Position numbers and translations under genes: made by a program. From an uncultured Eggerthellaceae bacterium (GTDB lineage Bacteria > Actinomycetota > Coriobacteriia > Coriobacteriales > Eggerthellaceae): a stretch of 64,000 nt of DNA. Of the stretch, positions 25,335-33,120 are shown in pieces. How positions within the stretch are numbered: the first letter of the stretch is position 1; each line of letters starts with the position of its first letter. The stretch spans positions 135,510 to 199,509 of the forward strand of contig CAJUSF010000013.1 of the NCBI GenBank assembly GCA_910588945.1. Reading direction: 5' to 3'. The notes below the pieces were generated by a model, which was given only the letters and a program-made list of their open reading frames with translations, did no database searches and was not told where the DNA came from.

Positions 25335-25907
25335 CTAATTCAAAGGCGCCATGTTGTTCAGCGGCCAGTAGATGAACACCGCCTTACCCGTGACGCTATC
25401 CACAGGGATCGAGCCGAAATATCTCGAGTCCTGCGAATTGGTGCGATTGTCCCCCATCACCCAGATCTCGCCTTCCGGCACCTTGTAGGGATAGGTTATC
25501 GTTGTGCCGTATGCAGTCGTAAGCGGATAGGACGGCTTTCCATCCGTATACGGCTCAACAAGCTTTTTGTTATCCACATAGACATCCCCATCGATCAGAT
25601 TCACTGTCTGACCGCCTGTTGCGATGACACGCTTGATCAATGTGCGCGAGGGGATCTCTGGGTCTATGAATGTAACGATGTCACCCGGCTGGGGGTCGTT
25701 CATGTAGTAGGTGATCTTCTCGGAAAAAACCATATCACCTGTCATGATGGTGTCTTCCATCGAGCCTGAAGGAATCTCGTATGCCTGAAAGACAAACGTG
25801 CGAAGACCCCAAGAGATCAACAGGATCGCGGCTAAAGTAAGAATGATCGAGATTAGCTTGCGACCAAACGACGATCTTTTCGGAGTTGCATGCTCTCCTT
25901 CAAACAT
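25335..25907 (-). CDS. lepB: Signal peptidase I
   Basis: LepB removes signal peptides from exported proteins on the outer face of the cytoplasmic membrane. The 190-residue protein has one N-terminal membrane anchor (about 17-37), the catalytic serine motif IPSGSMEDT with Ser49, the catalytic lysine in LIKRVIATGG (Lys92), and the C-terminal box MGDNRTNSQDSRYFG. It is a short, single-anchor type typical of Gram-positive bacteria. It lies downstream of the rpsP-khpA-rimM-trmD group, from which a 124-bp gap separates it. Confidence 0.96.
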   Translation of the reverse strand: MFEGEHATPKRSSFGRKLISIILTLAAILLISWGLRTFVFQAYEIPSGSMEDTIMTGDMVFSEKITYYMNDPQPGDIVTFIDPEIPSRTLIKRVIATGGQTVNLIDGDVYVDNKKLVEPYTDGKPSYPLTTAYGTTITYPYKVPEGEIWVMGDNRTNSQDSRYFGSIPVDSVTGKAVFIYWPLNNMAPLN

Positions 25908-26031
25908 ATCGCTATCGGCTCCTTTCCATCATATATCGTTTAGTGCCGAGAGCTACAGGTTTGAGCGCTTGATACGGCAAAGATTGGTGAACGACGAATT
26001 TATACTTGTGCAATGATAACTCAAATAGGCT

Positions 26032-26808
26032 CTACGCTTTTCCATCTAACGATTTTTTCAGAAAAATAAGGTCGCTTTCAGATATGCGGTCGCTCTCGAT
26101 ATATTCCTCTATCAGATCCGGACGCAACTCGAGCGTACGACGAAGGCTCGTCTGGCGCCTCCATTTCTCTATCTTGGCATGATGCCCCGACAACAACACC
26201 TCAGGAACCTCCATCCCCCTGAAGTTCGCCGGACGCGTGTATTGCGGATATTCGAGAAGCCCTGTGGCAAACGACTCATCCGCAGCGCCGTCTTCCGCAC
26301 CAAGAACCCCGTCCAGCTTTCGCACGACAGCATCGATCACCACCATTGATGCCAACTCGCCGGATGTGAGGACATAATCCCCGAGACTGATCATGTCATC
26401 GGCAAGCGCATAGACGCGCTCGTCCATCCCCTCATAGTGCCCGCATACAAATACCAGCCGGTCGCACTTCGATAGTTCGAGCGCATACCGATCATCGAAG
26501 GTGCGCCCGTGAGGAGAGAGAAAGATCACGCGCGCTGAAGGCACATCAGCCTTGGATTCGGGCAAGCTTCCGGATGACAGTCCCAAGATCGACTCCATCG
26601 CCTCATAGACCGGATCGCACTTCATCACAAGCCCTGAGCCTCCCCCGTAGGGATAGTCATCGGTGCTCCTGTGCCTGTCGTGGGTCCAATCGCGAAGGTC
26701 ATAAGCGTGAAACTCAATCACGCCGCGCTCGCGAGCAAGCCGCATCATGGACGTGCCCATTACAGAATCATACATATCCGGAAATGTTGATAGCGTATCG
26801 ATACGCAT
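26032..26808 (-). CDS. trmD: tRNA (guanine-37-N1)-methyltransferase
   Basis: TrmD methylates G37 next to the anticodon and prevents frameshifting. From the ATG at 26808 (AGGAGG eight bases upstream) it has 258 residues. SPOUT-knot hallmarks are visible: MRIDTLSTFPDMYD, DWTHDRHRSTDDYPYGGGSG, FVCGHYEGMDERV and SLGDYVLTSGELA. The frame is open 100 bases further upstream into rimM, but the AGGAGG-preceded ATG gives the family N-terminus. It belongs to the conserved rpsP-khpA-rimM-trmD operon. Confidence 0.97.
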   Translation of the reverse strand: MRIDTLSTFPDMYDSVMGTSMMRLARERGVIEFHAYDLRDWTHDRHRSTDDYPYGGGSGLVMKCDPVYEAMESILGLSSGSLPESKADVPSARVIFLSPHGRTFDDRYALELSKCDRLVFVCGHYEGMDERVYALADDMISLGDYVLTSGELASMVVIDAVVRKLDGVLGAEDGAADESFATGLLEYPQYTRPANFRGMEVPEVLLSGHHAKIEKWRRQTSLRRTLELRPDLIEEYIESDRISESDLIFLKKSLDGKA

Positions 26809-26833
26809 GCCGATCCTCCTGTAATGCCGACGA

Positions 26834-27370
26834 TCAAATATCAAACAGACCTTGCGGGCAGTCAAGCGTGAGCTTGCAAGATGCCTCATCAACCTCAACG
26901 ATGATGTCATCCACCAAAGGAATGAGCTTCACATCACCGCTGATGTGCGGGACATCTGTGACGTTAACATATAAGAGCACCTGTTCGAAGCGCTCCTCAG
27001 CATCTTTCACAACGCCGATCTCGCCAAGCGTCGCATCGATGAGCGTCCAGCCGACAAAGATGCCGGCACTCATCGGCGCCTCATCAATGATGTCGATATC
27101 ATTCTCGTCGATGAGCACATGACATCCACAGACCCGATCGGCCACCGTGGCATCTTCGATCTCTGAGAAAAATACGACCTCGCGCGCAGCGCTCGTGGAT
27201 ACCTCATCGCAAAGGTGCACTTCGCGCGGCGCATCCATTCGCGGTGGCACGAGATAAAGCTCTTGACCCTGCTTCAAAACGCAAGAAAGACCGGCGCTCC
27301 ATTGGAGCACCAGCCCTCCATCAAGTCCCTTTTTATTGATGATGACGGCGATATCGCGCCAGGTTCGCAC
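26834..27370 (-). CDS. rimM: Ribosome maturation factor RimM
   Basis: RimM binds S19 and helps mature the 3' domain of 16S rRNA in the 30S head. The 178-residue length fits. The sequence is rather divergent: an N-terminal beta-barrel region (ELYLVPPRMDAPREVH) is followed by the PRC-barrel part (PMSAGIFVGWTLIDATLGEIGVV, VKLIPLVDDIIVEVD), which matches the common IPLVxxxVxxVD ending. The start is GTG and shares one base with the khpA stop (TAGTG). Its place between khpA and trmD supports the call more than sequence alone. Confidence 0.9.
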   Translation of the reverse strand: MRTWRDIAVIINKKGLDGGLVLQWSAGLSCVLKQGQELYLVPPRMDAPREVHLCDEVSTSAAREVVFFSEIEDATVADRVCGCHVLIDENDIDIIDEAPMSAGIFVGWTLIDATLGEIGVVKDAEERFEQVLLYVNVTDVPHISGDVKLIPLVDDIIVEVDEASCKLTLDCPQGLFDI

Positions 27371-27624
27371 TAGTCGACCAACTCCACGTCGACCATCGCG
27401 CCCTTGCGCGATGCGGCAGCCCGAGTAAGCGTACGGATCGACTTAATGACCCTTCCCTGACGGCCGATGACCTTGCCAGCATCATCGGGGTTGACGCGGA
27501 TCTCAATAAGGATATTGCCATCCTCCTCGTCGATGCCGGTCACCTCAAGTTCCTCTTTGTTCTCGATCAGAGGCTCGACGACGCTCGCGACAAGCTCAGA
27601 GAGATCGGTTACCACATCAGACAT
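27370..27624 (-). CDS. khpA: KH-domain RNA-binding protein KhpA
   Basis: KhpA is a small single-KH-domain protein that partners with KhpB and binds many RNAs; in Gram-positive bacteria it affects cell division and elongation. The 84 residues contain the type II KH signature GKVIGRQGRVIKSIRTL with the GRQG loop that contacts RNA. It lies directly after rpsP, as in most Firmicutes and Actinobacteria, and is translationally coupled to rimM. Confidence 0.96.
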   Translation of the reverse strand: MSDVVTDLSELVASVVEPLIENKEELEVTGIDEEDGNILIEIRVNPDDAGKVIGRQGRVIKSIRTLTRAAASRKGAMVDVELVD

Positions 27625-27631
27625 GATGACC

Positions 27632-27874
27632 TTATGCGTTCTCGCGGGTCTGCTTCAGCAAGCGCTCCACGGTATCGGAGAGCTGAGCGCCGTTTGCAAC
27701 CCATTTGTCGATCTTCTCCTGATCGAGCTCGATCATATGAGGATGCACGCAAGGATTGTAACGACCGACCTCATCGATGAACTTGCCATCACGCGGGCAA
27801 CGGGAATCAGCAACGACTACACGGTAATATGGGCGTTTTTTTGCACCGTGACGAGCAAGACGGATCTTAACCAT
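27632..27874 (-). CDS. rpsP: 30S ribosomal protein S16
   Basis: S16 is an early-binding protein of the 30S body. The 80-residue protein starts with the signature VKIRLARHGAKKRPYYRVVVAD and has the CPRDGKFIDEVGRYNP segment. It is the first gene of the rpsP-khpA-rimM-trmD operon. A promoter at 27948-27976 and a leader hairpin of 7 bp (AAATGCT/AGCATTT, 27907-27933) precede it, and AAGAAGGAG is the ribosome binding site. Confidence 0.98.
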   Translation of the reverse strand: MVKIRLARHGAKKRPYYRVVVADSRCPRDGKFIDEVGRYNPCVHPHMIELDQEKIDKWVANGAQLSDTVERLLKQTRENA

Positions 27875-28241
27875 TTAAGCAGAACTCCTTCTTCTTTACC
27901 TTTATAAAATGCTTATATACGTCAGTAGCATTTGACAGCGATTTTCAATCATACGGTTTATCCCTGACTTTTGCAAGGTCAAATATCGTAAAAACCCTGC
28001 AAACCTAGGGAAATGTGACACGGCGCATAAAAGCACGCGCGATCCTCATCGCCTCCGACCGACAAACACGCTTAGGTATGCGATAGGTTTCTCAACAGGC
28101 TAAACATTGCCAACGAGAGCCTAGCTGGGTGATGCGGGCTGCCTCATCACTTTTCGGCAACAACATCTACGCAGCATCTCTCAACACCCTCCAAATGATA
28201 AACTCGAACACAGTAGAACATAGATGAGGAAAGAGGCTTTG
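27875..28241. other. Divergent intergenic region between rpsP and the ATP-grasp gene
   Basis: This 367-bp region holds the rpsP promoter and leader on its left side. On its right side, before the plus-strand ATP-grasp gene, there are two possible hairpins: AGGCT/AGCCT (28097-28122) and GTGATG/CATCAC (28129-28150), the second followed by TTTT. No known riboswitch class was recognised and no convincing plus-strand promoter was found. Confidence 0.4.
27948..27976 (-). promoter_or_regulatory. rpsP operon promoter, TTGCAA-17-TATGAT
   Basis: On the minus strand TTGCAA (27971-27976) and TATGAT (27948-27953) are exactly 17 bp apart. Sequences resembling the 11-bp repeat units found before yraN (for example at 27966, 27981 and 27992) overlap and extend upstream of this -35 box. 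Confidence 0.75.
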
Positions 28242-29639
28242 ATGAGCGATAGGACCAACGCTGACTTCACAGATGAATATTTCGACATTCTAGATGAGCT
28301 CGACGGGGATATCCCTTCCAGAAGGGCTGCTTACAACTATATGCAAAATTCAACCGCGATCGTGCATCACGAGGTTGTTGCCTGCTCATTCGTGCCGCGT
28401 CTTTTCAACAAAAAGACCTACTCTACGATGAAGTCAGCCGCCGAGATGACGCATCGCATCCTTAGCAAAGTGATGCAGCGCTACCTCGACGATCCTCACT
28501 ACAGAGAACTCTTCGACTTCGACGAGCGCCTGAAAGAGCTGATCTTACTACCGCGTGGTTACAACTCGATCCTACCGTTCGCCCGCGTGGACACATTCAT
28601 AGACGAGGACACATACGCTGTGCGATTCTGTGAATTCAACGGTGACGGCTCGGCTGGGATGAACGAGAATCGCGAGATCACCAATTCGATCAGGGAAAGC
28701 GAAACCTTGAAAGTGTTCATGGAAAACCACAGGGTCCAAGGTTGCGACCTGTTCCGTCCTTGGGTGGATAAGTTTATCGAGATCTATTCCACATACACGC
28801 ATAGGATAAACAATCCCCGCTTCGCCATCTGCGATTATCTTGAAAACGGTGTCGTTGATGAATTTTACGTCTTTTGCGACCTTTTCAAGGAGGCCGGATA
28901 CGATTGTACCGTTTGCGATGTGCGCTCGCTAAACTTCGACGGCAACATCCTGACAGATGACTCGGGCAGGCGCATTGATGCCATTTGGCGCCGATGCGTC
29001 ACCAACGATGTTTTGGACCATTGGAGCGAATCAAGCGCGCTGATCGATGCCGTGCGAGCTGAAAAAGTAGCGCTCATCGGCAGTTTTGCGGGGCACATCG
29101 TCCACGACAAGCAGATCTTTGACGTCCTCATAAAAAACGAAACGCTAGCTTTTCTGGATGCGGATGAGATCGACTTCCTCGAACAAGCCATTCCGCAGAC
29201 AGATTTCTTAGATGAGAGCGTGGTGAATCTCGCGCAGATCAAGGAAAACAAAGACGAATGGATCATCAAGCCAGCCGATCACTACGGCGCAGACCACGTC
29301 TATGCAGGATGCGAAGTGAGCACTAAGGAATGGGAGGCTCTCATAGATCGCTTCGCGAATTCGCGCGAAGGATACGCATTCATCGTGCAGCGCTACATCC
29401 GTCCATTCAAAACGAAGACCCTGCCACCCGATACGAAGATCGACTCGCTTCCCGACGGCGACATCTCATCTGCACCAGCGCTCTACAACAATCTCAACGG
29501 CCTTTACCTTTATGACGGGCATTTCCAAGGAGTTTTCAGCCGCCTTGGGCCTCACCCTACCATCTGCAAGCAAAATGATGGCATGACATCTGCTACCCTT
29601 TGGGTGGACACTGATGTCGAAGATGCACTGGAGCTTTAG
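28242..29639 (+). CDS. Circularly permuted ATP-grasp protein (glutathionylspermidine-synthase-like/DUF407 type)
   Basis: The 465-residue protein resembles circularly permuted type 2 ATP-grasp ligases, which join a carboxylate to an amine through an acyl-phosphate. Telling segments are LLPRGYNSILPFARVD, FCEFNGDGSAGMNEN (about 131-143), IDAIWRR (245-251), the probable ATP-binding strand WIIKPADHYGADHVY (from 340), and FIVQRYI (381-387), with a C-terminal QGVFSRLG-like segment. The ATG at 28242 is preferred over one 18 bases upstream because AAAGAGG lies at the right distance. It is followed without gap by a DUF1461 membrane protein. Substrate and product are unknown; peptide-like or polyamine conjugation is possible. 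Confidence 0.75.
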   Translation: MSDRTNADFTDEYFDILDELDGDIPSRRAAYNYMQNSTAIVHHEVVACSFVPRLFNKKTYSTMKSAAEMTHRILSKVMQRYLDDPHYRELFDFDERLKELILLPRGYNSILPFARVDTFIDEDTYAVRFCEFNGDGSAGMNENREITNSIRESETLKVFMENHRVQGCDLFRPWVDKFIEIYSTYTHRINNPRFAICDYLENGVVDEFYVFCDLFKEAGYDCTVCDVRSLNFDGNILTDDSGRRIDAIWRRCVTNDVLDHWSESSALIDAVRAEKVALIGSFAGHIVHDKQIFDVLIKNETLAFLDADEIDFLEQAIPQTDFLDESVVNLAQIKENKDEWIIKPADHYGADHVYAGCEVSTKEWEALIDRFANSREGYAFIVQRYIRPFKTKTLPPDTKIDSLPDGDISSAPALYNNLNGLYLYDGHFQGVFSRLGPHPTICKQNDGMTSATLWVDTDVEDALEL

Positions 29640-30548
29640 ATGAACAACGCCACCCAGGCCAAGGTCGTCTCGATCTTGGCCGCATTGATGCTGTTTTTCA
29701 CATACATCGCATTCGGATTCACCATATGCGCCACGCTTCCAATGACTACCGAGAAGCTCTCATTGATGACGAGCGACTTCGACAATTCGCCATATTCCAA
29801 GCAGGACCTGACCGAACTTGCTGTTGAGGTACGCAATTTCACAGTCGACGACTATGACAGAGGCGAGCTCGGTTTTGATGCTGCGCACAACGCGCTTGCC
29901 GAAAAGATCATCGATAAGGCGCACAGTGCAAGTCAGGCAGATTCACCTACGCATGATCGATGGAGCAAAGAGGCCCTTGAGGTATTAAAAGCCGCAAATG
30001 ATGATCCTTCCCCTGCAACAACGATGCAAAAGCTCTCCGAAGCAGGTCAGCAATATGCTTTGAGCGACGAGGCGATCGATCACCTCAATGATGTTAACGA
30101 TGTTTTATCGCGTCTGTTTTTGCCGATGCTCGGCATCGCCGTGCTCGCAGCTTTTTGTCTGATGGCATCCCTTCGTTACTACGGCTACAACACTGCCGCG
30201 AAGAGCCTGCTCTATGCTGGCCTGTCAACGCTTGGCATCCTTGCTATCCTCGGCATCTGGGCACTCGTCTCTTTCGACAGCCTGTTTTCCGCCCTGCACT
30301 CGCTCTTCTTCGCCGCAGGAACTTGGACATTTCCGGCAAATTCGTTGTTGATCGAGATGTATCCGATAGACTTTTGGATCGGAATGGCGCTTGTTTGGCT
30401 CATTTCATCATGCAGTATCGCGTTGCTGTCCATCATCTTCGGGCTCCTCATCAAACGGGCACACAAACGCAATGTCGAGCGTAAGGTCGAGCACGAAGTT
30501 CAAGAGACCGAAGTCGATAAAACGGCGCAAGTGGCCTGCAGTGATTGA
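29640..30548 (+). CDS. DUF1461 family integral membrane protein
   Basis: This 302-residue protein has one membrane segment near the N-terminus (about 9-33), a soluble external region of roughly 110 residues, and three further membrane segments (about 157-180, 186-212, 240-272). The region SLFSALHSLFFAAGTWTF followed by SLLIEMYPIDFW matches the hallmark of the DUF1461/TIGR01906 family, whose function is unknown. The start codon follows the stop of the ATP-grasp gene directly (TAGATG), so the two are translationally coupled and may act together at the membrane. The C-terminus is charged. Confidence 0.8.
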   Translation: MNNATQAKVVSILAALMLFFTYIAFGFTICATLPMTTEKLSLMTSDFDNSPYSKQDLTELAVEVRNFTVDDYDRGELGFDAAHNALAEKIIDKAHSASQADSPTHDRWSKEALEVLKAANDDPSPATTMQKLSEAGQQYALSDEAIDHLNDVNDVLSRLFLPMLGIAVLAAFCLMASLRYYGYNTAAKSLLYAGLSTLGILAILGIWALVSFDSLFSALHSLFFAAGTWTFPANSLLIEMYPIDFWIGMALVWLISSCSIALLSIIFGLLIKRAHKRNVERKVEHEVQETEVDKTAQVACSD

Positions 30549-30581
30549 TATAATCACCTCGACCGATTTTTAGGAGATATC

Positions 30582-31049
30582 ATGACCACATATGAAGGCA
30601 AGATCGTAAGCGGCGGCATGAAGGTGGCCATAGTGGCATCACGCTTCAATGAATTCATCACCTCAAAACTCTTGAGTGGTGCGATAGATACCCTTGTGCG
30701 CCACGATGTGGAAGACGACAACATTGACATTGCTTGGGTTCCCGGCGCGTTCGAGATCCCGCTGATCGCAAAGAAGATGGCTGAGAGCAATAAATATGAC
30801 GCCGTCATCTGCTTGGGGGCGGTCATCCGCGGCGCCACATCACACTATGACATCGTCTGCAACGAGGTCAGCAAAGGCATCGCCCATATCTCGCTTGAAA
30901 CTGGCATTCCCGTGATCTTTGGGGTCATCACCACAGACACGATCGAGCAAGCCATAGAGCGTGCTGGCACTAAAGCGGGCAATAAAGGCTCCGAATGCGC
31001 ACAAGCGGCCATCGAGATGGCAAACCTGCTTCGCGAGCTTTCCGATTAA
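30582..31049 (+). CDS. ribH: 6,7-dimethyl-8-ribityllumazine synthase
   Basis: RibH makes the direct precursor of riboflavin by condensing 5-amino-6-ribitylaminouracil with dihydroxybutanone phosphate. The 155-residue length is typical. Conserved parts are VASRFNEFIT, WVPGAFEIPL, CLGAVIRGATSHYDIV with the catalytic His, and FGVITTDTIEQA. A TTTAGGAGAT ribosome binding site precedes it. No ribA, ribB, ribD or ribE gene is in the window, and no FMN riboswitch was seen in front of it, so ribH is isolated from the rest of the pathway here. Confidence 0.97.
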   Translation: MTTYEGKIVSGGMKVAIVASRFNEFITSKLLSGAIDTLVRHDVEDDNIDIAWVPGAFEIPLIAKKMAESNKYDAVICLGAVIRGATSHYDIVCNEVSKGIAHISLETGIPVIFGVITTDTIEQAIERAGTKAGNKGSECAQAAIEMANLLRELSD

Positions 31050-31074
31050 CCATTTTTCCAGATGCTATTCAGCG

Positions 31075-32007
31075 ATGCCGCGCACAGAGTGCATGACATC
31101 TGAAAACCCTATGACAAGAACCGACAGAACAGTGCGTGTAAGGCGGATACTTTGGATAGTATTCGCCTTGAATCTTTTGGTAGCCGCAGCGAAATACCTG
31201 TGGGGCCTCTTCAGCGGAAGCACATCGATGCAGGCCGACGGCATCCATTCTGTGTTCGACTCGCTAGGAAACGTCATCGCGCTCATTGGAGTGGCCATCG
31301 CCTCAAGACCGGCCGATGCGAGCCATCCCTACGGACACTCGAAGTTTGAAACTTATGGATCTTTGCTAATAGGCGTGCTGCTTCTCATCGCTGCGATCAA
31401 CGTGGGCACCACAGCGATCGGAAACCTGATCGAGGGTACCTCTGCGGCAGAGGTCAGCGCAACGTCTTTCACAGTGATGGTGATCACGCTTGCGATAAAT
31501 ATCTGCGTGAGCATCGGAGAACATCGCGCGGGCACACACTTGTCAAGCGAAATGCTCAAGGCCGACGCATCGCATACCCTCTCGGATGCGTTCGTATCGA
31601 TCGGGGTGATCATCGGCCTCGCGTTCGTGGCGCTCGGTTATCCCGCCGCCGACTCGATAGCAGCACTTGCAGTATGCCTGTTCATCCTGATAGCGGCAGC
31701 AGGTGTTTTCAAACAAGGGATCGACACCCTCTCAGACCATTCGCGCATCCCGACAAGCGAGATCGAAGCGATCGCTGAGCGCTTCGAGGATATACGCGAT
31801 ATCCATCGCATCCGCACGCGTGGAACGGAATCGGCCATCTATTGCGATCTGCATATTCTAGTTGATCCTGATATGAGCGTGAAAAAGGCCCACAGTATCG
31901 CCGATGAGCTCGCCGATACCATAGAGAAAGAAAATCCCAATATCTGCGAAGTGCTCGTACATATAGAGCCCGACACGGAAGAGGAACGCCGTCGCGGCGA
32001 AAGTTAG
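31075..32007 (+). CDS. Cation diffusion facilitator family metal transporter
   Basis: CDF proteins export divalent metals such as Zn, Fe or Mn in exchange for protons. Five to six membrane segments are visible, with the two metal-site motifs HSVFD (in ADGIHSVFDSLGN) and HTLSD (in ADASHTLSDAFVS), and a His/Asp-containing cytoplasmic C-terminal domain (IHRIRTRGTESAIYCDLHILVD). Three in-frame ATGs (31075, 31093, 31111) precede the first helix and none has a good ribosome binding site, so the start is uncertain. The stop codon overlaps that of the convergent rsfS by 3 bp. Confidence 0.9.
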   Translation: MPRTECMTSENPMTRTDRTVRVRRILWIVFALNLLVAAAKYLWGLFSGSTSMQADGIHSVFDSLGNVIALIGVAIASRPADASHPYGHSKFETYGSLLIGVLLLIAAINVGTTAIGNLIEGTSAAEVSATSFTVMVITLAINICVSIGEHRAGTHLSSEMLKADASHTLSDAFVSIGVIIGLAFVALGYPAADSIAALAVCLFILIAAAGVFKQGIDTLSDHSRIPTSEIEAIAERFEDIRDIHRIRTRGTESAIYCDLHILVDPDMSVKKAHSIADELADTIEKENPNICEVLVHIEPDTEEERRRGES

Positions 32008-32480
32008 TCTCTATCCGGCCCCTCTTCAACCTCTAGCATCTCCTGTTCATCAGGCATCTGCGCGATACCGTCAAGCATCTCGCGGATCCTCTCAGAGTAT
32101 TCCAAGTTTTCAAATCCCGGCTCTTTCGAAAGATCGATCACGGGCGCATCGTTCCAAAGCGTTTCGAGCCTGTAATACTCGCGCGTCTGCGGTTGGAACA
32201 CATGCACAACGATATGGCCGTAATCCAGAAGCGACCACGATCCGTCGCTGGATACCTCCCTGTGCACCGGCTTCAGCCCGCCGTCCTTCAGAAGCTTTTC
32301 CTCGATCTCGTCGATAATCGCATCGACTTGGCGCGAGTTCTGCGCCGTTACTATAACGAAGTAATCGGTAAGCCCTATAAGCTCGCCGACCTCTTGCACC
32401 ATTATATCGGTAGCCTTTTTATCATCGGCCGCACGCGCTGCGATGAGCGCAGCTTGCCTGCTTGAGACTTCGTTGCTCAA
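32004..32480 (-). CDS. rsfS: Ribosomal silencing factor RsfS
   Basis: RsfS (Iojap/DUF143) binds ribosomal protein L14 and blocks joining of the subunits under nutrient limitation. The 158-residue protein has the family core: AADDKKATDIMVQEV, TDYFVIVTAQNSRQVDAI, and GSWSLLDYGHIVVHVFQPQTREYYRLETLW. An acidic tail of about 45 residues is added at the C-terminus. It follows yqeK by 19 bases in the conserved obgE-proB-proA-nadD-yqeK-rsfS order known from many Gram-positive genomes. Confidence 0.96.
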   Translation of the reverse strand: MSNEVSSRQAALIAARAADDKKATDIMVQEVGELIGLTDYFVIVTAQNSRQVDAIIDEIEEKLLKDGGLKPVHREVSSDGSWSLLDYGHIVVHVFQPQTREYYRLETLWNDAPVIDLSKEPGFENLEYSERIREMLDGIAQMPDEQEMLEVEEGPDRD

Positions 32481-32499
32481 TTTTGTACCCCTTCAAACC

Positions 32500-33120
32500 T
32501 CAATCGAATTTCTTCTTCTTTTTCCTAGAACCATCGTAGACCATTTCGTTCCATATATCTATCGTGTCGGGATGCATCACGACCTCCTTCTCCAAAAGAA
32601 CGGAAAGCCAATGCTTGTACACATCCCGGTATAGATCATCTAGCTGCACTTTTCCGACTTCAGCTCTTATCGCATCGACACCATCATAGTTGCGGTTTGG
32701 CTCGATGGCATCCGCCACATAGATGATCTTATCCAGATCAGACATATCCTTACAAGCCACCGTGTGCACCTCGATTGCATGGATAACATCTGGCGGAATC
32801 TCTGGAAAAGACCGAGAAAGCGCAGCAGCAGCCGTCGGCCCGTGAAGCACTTCCGGAAGATTCGCGACCACCCAAGGATCAAGAGTGCTATCCAGACCAA
32901 GATCGCAAACGCGCTCGCGCATCGCATTATTGCGATACCCTTTATCCCAATCATGCAAAAGCCCGGCAAGACGTGCTTTACGCTCATCTATGCCGTATAC
33001 CTGTGCCAACATGGCGGCACACTTTGCCACTCCCTCAATGTGGGCCAAGCGCTTCTCTGACACCCTGTCTTTCAGCTCTTTGGCGCGCTCGGAATAGAAT
33101 TGGTCGCTTAATACATCCAT
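32500..33120 (-). CDS. yqeK: HD-domain protein YqeK, probable diadenosine tetraphosphate hydrolase
   Basis: YqeK family HD phosphohydrolases split Ap4A symmetrically into two ADP. The 206-residue protein contains RLAHIEGVAKCAAMLAQ, ARLAGLLHDWDKGY with the HD metal ligands, HGPTAAA and IEVHTVACKDMSDLDKIIYVADAIEPNR. The C-terminus ends in a run of five lysines. Its ATG overlaps the end of nadD by 13 bp, giving tight coupling with NAD synthesis, as in many Firmicutes. Confidence 0.93.
   Translation of the reverse strand: MDVLSDQFYSERAKELKDRVSEKRLAHIEGVAKCAAMLAQVYGIDERKARLAGLLHDWDKGYRNNAMRERVCDLGLDSTLDPWVVANLPEVLHGPTAAAALSRSFPEIPPDVIHAIEVHTVACKDMSDLDKIIYVADAIEPNRNYDGVDAIRAEVGKVQLDDLYRDVYKHWLSVLLEKEVVMHPDTIDIWNEMVYDGSRKKKKKFD

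Noticed and set aside
27971..27986. TTGACC as the -35 box of rpsP
   Set aside because: It is 23 bp from TATGAT, too far; TTGCAA at 17 bp is the better choice.
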